A DNA stretch of 64,000 nt from Olsenella sp. oral taxon 807. Lineage in GTDB: Bacteria > Actinomycetota > Coriobacteriia > Coriobacteriales > Atopobiaceae. Below are positions 36,948 through 44,348 of this stretch, one piece after another (the stretch's first letter is position 1; each line of letters starts with the position of its first letter). The notes under the pieces were generated by a model. That model ran no database searches. It was not told where the DNA came from and was given only the letters and a program-made list of their open reading frames with translations. Location of the stretch: assembly GCF_001189515.2 (NCBI RefSeq), contig NZ_CP012069.2, positions 1-64,000 on the forward strand, in the 5' to 3' direction. Position numbers and translations under genes: made by a program.

Positions 36948-37759
36948 GGCTGGAGGGGACCCCCCTGGGCGCGGACGGCCCCGTCCCGCTCTCCGACGTG
37001 GGGGTGTTCGCGGGGCGGGCAGACCTCGACTCGCTCGCCCTCCTGGTCCGGGAGGCGCTCGCGGCCCGGGAGCTCCCGGTCCCCGGCGGCCCCTGGCCCC
37101 CGGTCGTCGAGGTCGGGGCGGTGCGCGGGGTGTCGCTGGCCGTCGACCTCTCCGGGGCCGTCGCCGAGGCGGAGGCGATGGCCCGCCTCGCGGAGCTCGG
37201 GGCCGACCCTCCCTGGCTTCCAGGCGGCCCCGGCGTGGGCTCGGGCCGCCGTGTTCCGAGGGATCCCTTCCCCGAGCGCCCCGAGGGCCTCGCCGCGTCA
37301 CTGCTCGACGCGCTTCGCGAGGCGCTCCCCGCCTCTGAGGTGAGCGAGTGGTGGGACTGGTCCCCTCCCGGGCTGGCCTTCGAGGTGACACTCCTCGAGG
37401 GGCGCTCCGTCGCCGGCGGGGTCGGGGAGGGCCTGGCGCTTTACGTGCACGTGAGCGAGCTCGTCCCGTTCTGCTGCACCCTCTGCCAGAGGACCCTGCG
37501 CCTCCGCAGCGCCGACACGACGGTTTGCCACCTCGTGGACTTCGGGTCGCCGCGCGTCGCGGCCGACGCGGCCTGCACGGCGCTGGGGGCGCTCGGCTAC
37601 CGACGGCTCTCCCTGCGCCAGGCGATGCGCCCGGTGGGGCCGCCGGCCCCGGAGTTCCCCCACGAGGGGCCGACCACGCTGTTCGACGTGCTCTTCGGGC
37701 CCTGCCGGGGGCCCTACGGCAAGCCAAGCGTCACGAGCAGGTACGGTAGCGCGCTCTGA
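36944..37759 (+). CDS. Single-domain member of the C-x3-C immunity-like family
   Basis: 271 residues. The core is FEVTLLEGRSVAGGVGEG, then LVPFCCTLCQRTLRLRSADT, then ACTALGALGYRRLSLRQAM and a final DVLFGPCRG. The same domain occurs twice in the next gene, with GPWCCLFCERDV / APWCFLFCEREV at the cysteine motif. The GTG start overlaps the preceding stop. The family is unknown to me; the paired cysteines could bind metal or be structural. Confidence 0.55.
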   Translation: MRLEGTPLGADGPVPLSDVGVFAGRADLDSLALLVREALAARELPVPGGPWPPVVEVGAVRGVSLAVDLSGAVAEAEAMARLAELGADPPWLPGGPGVGSGRRVPRDPFPERPEGLAASLLDALREALPASEVSEWWDWSPPGLAFEVTLLEGRSVAGGVGEGLALYVHVSELVPFCCTLCQRTLRLRSADTTVCHLVDFGSPRVAADAACTALGALGYRRLSLRQAMRPVGPPAPEFPHEGPTTLFDVLFGPCRGPYGKPSVTSRYGSAL

Positions 37760-37880
37760 CGCACCCGCGCTGCGTTCATGCTATGCTGGCTTTCCGTGGG
37801 CAAGCCCTTGGGCAAGCCCGCCGTCCCGTCCGCAGGGGGGCCGGGGGTTGGCAGGGGGACGACGGGAAGAGGGGGAGGCT

Positions 37881-39308
37881 GTGACGGACGGGCTGGCGCC
37901 CTCCCCCGTGCGGGAGGAGATCATGGGCGTCCTCAGGCGCTACATCCCCTCGGCGCTCGACGAGCCGGGGGTGGCGATCGCCAAGAGGAAGCTCTGCCGC
38001 AGGCGCTGCGACCCGGGGAGGCGCCGCGAGGCGGTGAGGGTGGTCGCGGCCCTGCGCGCGGCGCTCCCCGGCCTGCACGTGTCGGGCTGGGACGAGCGCG
38101 GCGAGCGTGGGATCGGCTTCGAGGCCCCGCTCACCTACCGGGACGACCTGCTGGACGAGGACGTGGAGCTCGTCGACGCGCTCGGCGGCGAGATGGACTC
38201 CCTCAAGGGCTACGCGAGCCTGCTCGGACCGTGGTGCTGCCTCTTCTGCGAGCGCGACGTCCACGTCCGCGCCCACGACACCTGGGCCGGCAGGGCCGTG
38301 GGCGCGGGCCCGCACGCCGCCGAGCTCGCCGCCGCGTGCGGGGCGCTCGGGTCCCTCGGCTACGAGCGCGTCCCCTTCGGCGAGGCCATGGCGACGGTCC
38401 CCGACGCCGACCTCGCGTTCAAGGCGGTGGGGGAGGCGAGCGCCTACGGCTGCCTGTTCAGCGAGCTGTTCGACCCGGCTGCCGTGTCCCAGATCTACAG
38501 CGAGCTCGGGAACCCCGACGGCTCCGCGATAGGCTTCGGCCGGCCGGAGCGCATGCTCCTCATGCCCGAGTGGCGGACGCCCCCGCTCGTCGGTGAGGCG
38601 CCTCTCCCGTGGCCCGCGCAGGCGCCTGCGGACGAGGTACCCCCGGAGGGCCCCGACGGCCCGTCCCGGCCAGGTCGGTACAACCCGCTCACCCTGTCGG
38701 CCGGCGCATGGCGGCGCCTGGCCGCCGACCTCGCCGGGGAGGGCTCGCCCGCCCCGCTCGCCCCCGACTACGCCGCCGCCCGGGCCGCCGAGGCCCTCTC
38801 GCGGGCGCTGCCCGGGGCGCGGGTCTCGCTCGGGGGCTCGGGGCCCGGCGCGGGCCTGCGCGCCAGGCTGGGGTCCTCGGACGCCGACTGGCGCTGCTCG
38901 GAGCGCACCGACCTGCTCGCCTGGGTGTCCCCGTCGGCCCCGTGGTGCTTCCTGTTCTGCGAGCGGGAGGTCACCATGTCGCGCACGGGCACCCGCCTGA
39001 CCGACGCCGTCGGGGCGGGCCCCCACGCCGCCGCGTTCGCCGCGGCCTGCGAGGCGCTCGGGTCCCTGGGCTACGAGCGCGTCCCCTTCGGCAGCGCCGT
39101 GGCCTACGTCCCCGGCCGCGCCCCCACGGTCGAGGGGGCGGCGGGGGCCACCGTGTTCAACCTGCTCTTCGACGCGGGCCTCGACCCCGCCGCCGTGCCT
39201 TGGCTGGAGACGGCCCAGGGCACCCCGGACGGCGCCGACATCCCCCGCGGCAGGTCGTCCCACGTGGCTCTCCTCGAGCAGTGCTGGGTCCCGCTGGGGC
39301 TGTTCTGA
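37881..39308 (+). CDS. Two-domain member of the C-x3-C immunity-like family
   Basis: 475 residues made of two homologous domains. Domain 1: LGPWCCLFCERDVHVRAH, AGPHAAELAAACGALGSLGY, ERVPFGEAM. Domain 2: SAPWCFLFCEREVTMSRTG, AGPHAAAFAAACEALGSLGY, ERVPFGSAV. A proline-rich linker separates them. GTG at 37881 follows GGGGGAG. The 3' end plus 40 bp beyond recurs at 25527-25580, joined to unrelated sequence, showing recombination at this gene end. Function unknown; probable immunity role from context. Confidence 0.55.
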   Translation: MTDGLAPSPVREEIMGVLRRYIPSALDEPGVAIAKRKLCRRRCDPGRRREAVRVVAALRAALPGLHVSGWDERGERGIGFEAPLTYRDDLLDEDVELVDALGGEMDSLKGYASLLGPWCCLFCERDVHVRAHDTWAGRAVGAGPHAAELAAACGALGSLGYERVPFGEAMATVPDADLAFKAVGEASAYGCLFSELFDPAAVSQIYSELGNPDGSAIGFGRPERMLLMPEWRTPPLVGEAPLPWPAQAPADEVPPEGPDGPSRPGRYNPLTLSAGAWRRLAADLAGEGSPAPLAPDYAAARAAEALSRALPGARVSLGGSGPGAGLRARLGSSDADWRCSERTDLLAWVSPSAPWCFLFCEREVTMSRTGTRLTDAVGAGPHAAAFAAACEALGSLGYERVPFGSAVAYVPGRAPTVEGAAGATVFNLLFDAGLDPAAVPWLETAQGTPDGADIPRGRSSHVALLEQCWVPLGLF

Positions 39309-39345
39309 GCGGCGGACGCCCGCGCGGTGCGCCCAGCGGGACGAT

Positions 39346-39405
39346 AGTGTGCGCAAACGCATGGAAGTCGCCCAAATGCCCTGTCTCTTCCGGTTTGTGT
39401 ACACT
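39346..39405 (+). repeat. 60-bp GTGTACAC-arm element
   Basis: Left arm AGTGTGCGCAAACGC, right arm CCGGTTTGTGTACACT. It starts 37 bp after the stop of the 37881 gene and ends 81 bp before the ATG of the 39487 gene, so it fills most of the gap between two array genes. Confidence 0.8.
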
Positions 39406-39486
39406 GTTTCGTGTCGGGGAAACGCCCGGGGCGGGCCGCGTCGGCGTCGCGGGCGGCCCGGACAGCAGGGCGGGGGGCGATGCGAC

Positions 39487-40809
39487 ATGAGGGTGAGGGC
39501 GGTGCCGGGGCTCGGGGACCGCTACGTGGGCTCCGTCAGGTACATGGGCGAGGGCTTCGTGCTCGTCGGCGTGGAGGCCGAGGGGTGGGGCAGCGACCGC
39601 TCGATGGTGTGCTACGAGCTGCACGGCGGGCAGCCGCTCCGGGAGGGGGAGTACGCGCCCTTCCTCGGCCTGCTCGAGCTCGGGGCGAGCGCCGTGGACG
39701 GGAGCGTGAGGTACGTGACGTGCTTCCCCGACGTCCTGGCCGCGCTCCCGGGGCCCCTGCCCCCGCAGGCGCTCTCTCCGGGGCGCGGGGTCAGGCTGCG
39801 CGGCCTCGAGGGCCTGCGCCGCCTGGCGGACGGCCCCCGGCTCGGGCTCATCGAGGGCCACAACATCCTCTTCCGCCTGCGCCTCTCGGGGCGCGACCTC
39901 ATGGTCGAGCGTGAGGGCATGCGCGGCTCGCCGGAGGCCTATGCGCTCGGGCCCCGCGCCTCGCTGCTCCTCGGCTCGGGGAGGGTCTGCGGCCTGGTCC
40001 TCAGGGACATAGGCGACGCCGACCTCTCCGCGCTCGCGGACGCCGGGCTCCTGCCCTCGCCGTGGAGGCCCCCGGGCTCGCAGCCCCTGTGGCGCGGCCT
40101 TCGCGTCGAGGCGCCCCCCGGAAGGGGGAGCCGCACGCGGCGCGCCCGGCGCGCCGTGGCCGCCCTGTCCGCGACCCTGCCGGCGGGCATGCGTCCGGCG
40201 TTCCGCCCGCCCGTCTTCGACCCGCCGGACGCGCGGCCCTTCTCCTACGCGCACTGGAGGCCACTGGGGGAGGGCCTCTGGGGGCCCGCCCTGCACCTGG
40301 GCCGCCCCGAGTGGCCCGCCATGCACCCGGGCCGCCTCGGGTGGGGCGACGGGCGGGCGCGCCTGCTGAGCCTGCGCTCCGGGACGCGCCGGGCCGGGGA
40401 GCTCGAGTTCCAGGGGGCGTTCGGCCCCCGCGGCGACTCGCTCGACGTCATCCTGCCGTGCCAGCTCGACCTGCGCGGGGAGGCCGCCGCCGACGTGCTC
40501 GTCCGCGCCCTCTCGGCGACGGCGGGGGCCATGGGGGCGACGTGGGGCTGCGTGTGGTCCCAGGCCGGGCCCCTGCCCGACCCGCCCTCGCTCGAGGGGG
40601 GCCTGCCCACCGCCGTCCACTGGGCCAACTGGCTCTCGCCCGCCCTCTCGGCGCGCCTCGGCCCGCGGGCGGCCGGCGTCGCCTCCGGGGAGGCCGGCGC
40701 CAGCTTCGACGGGCGCCTGCTGCGCCTCGGCCGCCGGCTCCTCGACGCCTACGACCCGGCCGACGAGGCGCTGCGCCTGCGGGCGCAGGTGGCGCTGCTC
40801 GGGCGCTGA
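39487..40809 (+). CDS. Full-length immunity-like protein (reference member of the MRVRAVPGLGDRYVGSV family)
   Basis: 440 residues. The N-terminal part (MRVRAVPGLGDRYVGSVRYM ... SALADAGLLPS, about 190 residues) is shared with the truncated 31395 gene and the remnant at 23195. The C-terminal part (ILPCQLDLRGEAAADVLVRA, AVHWANWLSPALSARLGP, RLGRRLLDAYDPADEALRLR) is shared with the 23387 gene. It therefore looks like the complete form of a protein whose pieces are scattered in the array. No known family. GGGGGCGATGCGAC precedes the ATG. Confidence 0.6.
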   Translation: MRVRAVPGLGDRYVGSVRYMGEGFVLVGVEAEGWGSDRSMVCYELHGGQPLREGEYAPFLGLLELGASAVDGSVRYVTCFPDVLAALPGPLPPQALSPGRGVRLRGLEGLRRLADGPRLGLIEGHNILFRLRLSGRDLMVEREGMRGSPEAYALGPRASLLLGSGRVCGLVLRDIGDADLSALADAGLLPSPWRPPGSQPLWRGLRVEAPPGRGSRTRRARRAVAALSATLPAGMRPAFRPPVFDPPDARPFSYAHWRPLGEGLWGPALHLGRPEWPAMHPGRLGWGDGRARLLSLRSGTRRAGELEFQGAFGPRGDSLDVILPCQLDLRGEAAADVLVRALSATAGAMGATWGCVWSQAGPLPDPPSLEGGLPTAVHWANWLSPALSARLGPRAAGVASGEAGASFDGRLLRLGRRLLDAYDPADEALRLRAQVALLGR

Positions 40810-40814
40810 CGCGC

Positions 40815-40883
40815 GGCCGGTGCTTTGGTTCAATAAGCACTGCCCAGAAGGGACTGCGGTGGGGATCTTGGACCAAAACTGAG
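40815..40883. repeat. Isolated IS-end-like sequence
   Basis: GGTGCTTTGGTTCAATAAGC (40830) continues ACTGCCCAGAA and matches the outer end of the IS21 remnant (TGTTTTGGTTCAATAAGAAC) and, inverted, the edge at 25085. It is probably a solo insertion-sequence end left after deletion. Confidence 0.45.
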
Positions 40884-41197
40884 GCTTCGTGAGTTCGTGT
40901 GGGTGGTTGCGTCACCGCCCCGGTGGCGTGGGTCTCAGGTCCGAGCGCTTTGGCATCACGGGGGCCATGGGGCCGTCGATGTCGTGGGACCCGTGGCCCC
41001 GCCCGGCCGTGCGGGCGGCCGTGGGTATGCAGGAGTGTACACAGATCGGTTGAAACGGCCTCTCGGCGTCGTTCTGGGCCATTTGTGTACACTGTTGCGC
41101 CGTGGGCTTGGGTTGTGGGTGGCCTTGGGATTACAATAGTGTACACAAATGGGAGGATCGGGCCTCTCCGCACCGGATTGGGCCATTTGTGTACACT
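40884..41197 (+). repeat. Repeat block with two 60-bp GTGTACAC-arm elements
   Basis: Begins with GGCTTCGTGAGTTCGTGTGG (40885), then a 120-bp stretch shared with 43292-43450 and, inverted, with 34850-34990. Elements follow at 41034-41093 and 41138-41197 (60 bp each), the second nearly identical to 30476-30535. Confidence 0.85.
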
Positions 41198-41253
41198 GTT
41201 GCGACGCGCGCTGCGATGCGAGTTGCGACGCGTGCAGCGGGAAGGTGCCGTGC

Positions 41254-41787
41254 GTGGCATCGCTCTGCCGGCCTGAGACGTTCAGCATTCCAGATGAATG
41301 GGAAGCGTCTCATGGGCGGCAGTTCGAGAAGCTGTACTCCCAGACGAGTCTGCCCGATTCGCTTCAAAGCATTGACGCATCAGTCGAGCTTGCACACAGG
41401 CTTCTCGGCCCTGTGCTTGCCGGCTTGGCAGATGGCGTGACCTGGAGCCCGCACGAGACAGCCTGGGAGGACCAAATCTGCTATGGCAAGCGGCGAAGAT
41501 ACCCCGAATTCGTCCTCGACCTGCTGTGGGACGTCCCTGTAATCGCCCATCGTAAGATGATGGGCGAATACCTCCCGTACAGCGAAGGCGTGCTTTTCGG
41601 AGGAGTCTACGACGACAGGCTCTTGCTCAAGGACACGCCTACGGCCCGCGCCGCTTTCTCGTCAAAGCAAATCCCCTATGAGGGCGCCAAGGCCATGCTC
41701 CTTGTCGACATTGAAAACCCAAGGGAAACCGCAGGCATGATTGCCAACACGATGTCCGAGATACAGAACCCAAGGAAGAGGCGCTGA
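41254..41787 (+). CDS. TfoX/Sxy N-terminal-domain protein, start uncertain
   Basis: The C-terminal 95 residues fit the TfoX N-terminal domain: FVLDLLWDVPVIAHRKMMGE, YLPYSEGVLFGGVYDDRLLL, then FSSKQIPYEGAKAMLLVDIE and a basic tail. The preceding 80 residues (IPDEWEASHGRQFEKLYSQT ...) are not typical of that family and may be a fusion with a relic. GTG 41254 with GGGAAGG eight bases upstream is the most credible start; the frame itself opens inside the repeat element. Role unknown; TfoX-domain proteins are linked to competence in other bacteria. Confidence 0.5.
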   Translation: MASLCRPETFSIPDEWEASHGRQFEKLYSQTSLPDSLQSIDASVELAHRLLGPVLAGLADGVTWSPHETAWEDQICYGKRRRYPEFVLDLLWDVPVIAHRKMMGEYLPYSEGVLFGGVYDDRLLLKDTPTARAAFSSKQIPYEGAKAMLLVDIENPRETAGMIANTMSEIQNPRKRR

Positions 41788-42018
41788 AACAGTTTTTAAG
41801 TGATCCAAGTTCTTACTTTGAGCTCAGTCTCTTGCTGCCAAGCAATGTTGTCGCAGGTTATAGATCGGCTGGCCAGAGGGCTCGTTAAGTTCGCGGCATT
41901 GGGTTTTTCGGCAATTGAGTGGGAATACGTCCATCTCATGCATCTTAGGCTTAGTGGTAAGCAGTCTCATCCATTACGCCGCTTTGAGCATTCCCTGGGA
42001 GCAGTCGGAGCGGCTTTG
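41788..42018. other. Intergenic region ahead of the Fic gene
   Basis: No gene recognised. The sequence is lower in GC than the array. It leads into the Fic promoter region. Confidence 0.4.
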
Positions 42019-42037
42019 CCGCCATTGGCGGTATAAT
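42019..42037 (+). promoter_or_regulatory. Fic gene -10 hexamer with overlapping dyad
   Basis: TATAAT (42032-42037) is a perfect -10. Directly ahead is the dyad CCGCCATTGGCGG (42019-42031), with a further half GGCGGTA after it. No good -35 is seen, so the promoter may be activator-dependent, or the dyad may be an operator for the HTH of the Fic protein itself. Confidence 0.45.
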
Positions 42038-42065
42038 TATGGCGGTATTGAAAGGACGGACGACC

Positions 42066-43037
42066 ATGGCATACGAGCCGCCGTTCCAACGAAACGACGC
42101 GATTGACTCGCTCTGCATGGAGATCGCAGAGCTTGTGGGCATGCTGTCCCCGCAGGCGCCGCTGGCGAAAAGCCTCACCCTGCATCGGGAGCTCAGGATA
42201 AAGACGATTCACTCCTCCCTCATGATCGAGGGGAACAAGCTCGATGAGAGAACCGTGACCGCCATCCTCGACGGGAAGCACGTCCTCGGCGACAGTCGCG
42301 ACATCCTTGAGGTCAAAAACGCCAAGCGTGCCTACGACCTCATCCCCGAACTGGATCCATACTCTATCGACGACCTGCTGAGGGCGCATCGAACGATGAT
42401 GGGGGGTCTGGTCCCCGAGGCGGGCCGCTTTCGCAGCGGTAACGTCGGCGTGTTCGACGGCGGCGTCCTCATACACGCGGGCACCCTGGCGGCCTACGTG
42501 CCCGAGGTGATGGCGGGCATCTTCGGCTGGCTGAGAGAGACGAGCATGCACCCTTTGCTCGCCTCCTGTGTCTTTCACTTCGAGTTCGAGTTCTGCCACC
42601 CCTTCTTCGACGGCAACGGAAGGACGGGGAGGCTGTGGCACACGCTTCTCTTGTCGAGATGGAGGCCCGTGCTCGCATGGCTTCCAATCGAGAGCACAAT
42701 CAGACAGCGCCAAGCGGGCTATTACGAGGCTTTGGCGAAATCCGACGCCAGCGGGTCGGGCGAACAGTTCGTCGAGTTCATGTTGGGGGTGATCAGGGAC
42801 TCGATCCTGCCGTTCTCCAAGCCCGCAAGCGAGAAGGAGCTTGCTCGGTCCAGGGCGCTCGACTTCTTCAGGGAGCACGGCAACGGTAACGTCTCCCAGC
42901 TCGCGGAAAGCCTCGGTTGCTCGAAGAGGAGCGCCGAGCGCATGGTCGCAAAGCTGAAAGAGGAAGGCATTCTTTCAAGGCGAGGCAGCGCTCGGGCCGG
43001 CATCTGGATCGTTGACGACCAGTCTGTGACACAATGA
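42066..43037 (+). CDS. Fic-domain protein with intrinsic inhibitory motif and C-terminal HTH
   Basis: 323 residues. The Fic motif HPFFDGNGRTGR starts at H178 with all catalytic positions intact (H, D/E, GNG, R), so AMP or similar nucleotide transfer to a target hydroxyl is expected. Residues 51-57 (SLMIEGN) fit the inhibitory S-x-x-x-E-G motif, making this a class II, self-inhibited Fic protein. The C-terminus has a winged helix, VSQLAESLGCSKRSAERMVA. The preferred ATG has GGACGGACG upstream. It stands alone; autoregulation through the dyad at 42019 is possible. Confidence 0.85.
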   Translation: MAYEPPFQRNDAIDSLCMEIAELVGMLSPQAPLAKSLTLHRELRIKTIHSSLMIEGNKLDERTVTAILDGKHVLGDSRDILEVKNAKRAYDLIPELDPYSIDDLLRAHRTMMGGLVPEAGRFRSGNVGVFDGGVLIHAGTLAAYVPEVMAGIFGWLRETSMHPLLASCVFHFEFEFCHPFFDGNGRTGRLWHTLLLSRWRPVLAWLPIESTIRQRQAGYYEALAKSDASGSGEQFVEFMLGVIRDSILPFSKPASEKELARSRALDFFREHGNGNVSQLAESLGCSKRSAERMVAKLKEEGILSRRGSARAGIWIVDDQSVTQ

Positions 43038-43291
43038 ATGCAAGGGGGGCGTTACTCGGATGCAAGTCTTTGCATTGCGGCTTGGCAGCGACATCAAGGG
43101 GCTCGACGCGCGCAAAGGCGTACGTCGAGGGGCTGGTGGCCAAGCTTCTGTCGCCAGATCTGGTCGTCCTTCTCGAGCTAGCCCTCTGCAGCCACATTGC
43201 GAGCCAGAAAGCTTGAGCCTGAGCGGATGGTTGCGGGTGTGACGCGAGCACATGGGCCGTCAATCTCGCTGAGCGCTACAGCCCCTCTTAA
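43038..43291. other. No gene recognised
   Basis: Short frames such as MQVFALRLGSDIKGLDARKG (43060) look like the beginning of a PPC/DUF296-type protein but are soon lost. Probably a relic. Confidence 0.3.
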
Positions 43292-43490
43292 ATGAGGCTT
43301 CGTGAGCTCGTGTGGGCGGATGGTTGCGTCACCGCCCCGGTGGCATGGACCTCAGGTCCGGGCACCTGAGCATCACGAGGGCTATGGGGCCGTCGATGTC
43401 GTGGGACCCGTGGCCCCGCCCGGTCGCGCGAGCGGCCGTGGGTATGCAGGAGTGTACACAGATCGGCGAAAACAGGCTCTCGGCGCAACC
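43292..43490 (+). repeat. Repeat block with boundary motif and half element
   Basis: GGCTTCGTGAGCTCGTGTGG (43293), then about 150 bp shared with 40884 and inverted 34850. It ends in AGTGTACACAGATCGGCGAA (43451) with no right-hand partner; the array begins directly after. Confidence 0.7.
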
Positions 43491-43494
43491 ACCG

Positions 43495-44280
43495 CTCGCA
43501 TGCAGAGTGCGCCCTTTGGTGAGGCCCACACGCAAAGTGCGCTTCTCCGTGACGTCGCCCGTCCAGAATACGCCTTTTGGTCACGTCGAGGTGGCGTCGC
43601 CGGTGCAGAGTGCGGTTTTCCGTGAGGCCGTCTGCGCAGAATGCGCCTTTGCGTGAGGTGGCTCCACGTTTGCGCAGGTGAGGAAAAGCGCACTCTACGG
43701 AAAAGTGCATTCTGCGCGCGGACCCTCACGGAAAAGTGCACTCTGGACGCGGACCCTCACGGCAAAGTGCATTCTGCGCGACCGATCACATACAGAATGC
43801 GCCTTTTGGTGAGGCCCACACGCAAAGTGCGCTTCTCCGTGACGTCGCCCGTCCAGAGTGCGCCCTTTGGTCACGTCGCGGTGGCATCGCCGGTGCAGAA
43901 TGCGCTTTTGCGTGAGACGGCGGGTGCAGACTGCGCTTTTACGTGAGGCCGTCTGCGCAGAATGCGCCTTTGCGTGAGGTGTCTCCGCGTTTGCGCAGGT
44001 GAGGAAAAGCGCACTCTACGGAAAAGCGCATTCTGGGGGCGGGCCCTCACGTAAAAGCGCACTCTGGGGGCGGGCCCTCACGGAAAAGCGCACTCTGGGG
44101 GCGGGCCCTCACGTAAAAGCGCACTCTGGGGGCGGGCCCTCACGGAAAAGCGCACTCTGCGCGACCGCTCGCATGCAGAATGCGCCCTTTGGTGAGGCCC
44201 ACACGCAAAATGCGCCTTTTCGTGAGAGTGACACCCCCAGAGTGCGTCTTTGCGTGAGTCGCCGGGTGCAGAGTGGGGCA
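43495..44280. repeat. 31-bp-period TCACGGAAAAGCGCAYTCTG array 2 (both orientations)
   Basis: Long tracts of inverted units (CAGAGTGCGCCCTTTGGTGA, CAGAATGCGCCTTTGCGTGA) switch to direct units at two similar turning points, TTTGCGCAGGTGAGGAAAAG near 43673 and 43992. Four consecutive units with the same 10-bp spacer GGGGCGGGCC lie at 44030-44150. The stretch around 43795-43870 repeats 43505-43580. Opposing units could form many long stems. Confidence 0.85.
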
Positions 44281-44348
44281 CTTGTGTACGCTATTGCGAC
44301 GCGATTCGCCGAGGCGTCAACCCACACTAACCCCCGAAGAGCCTCTTA

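Noticed and set aside
43060-43242. PPC/DUF296 DNA-binding protein
   Set aside because: Only the first dozen residues resemble the family; the frame then loses all similarity.
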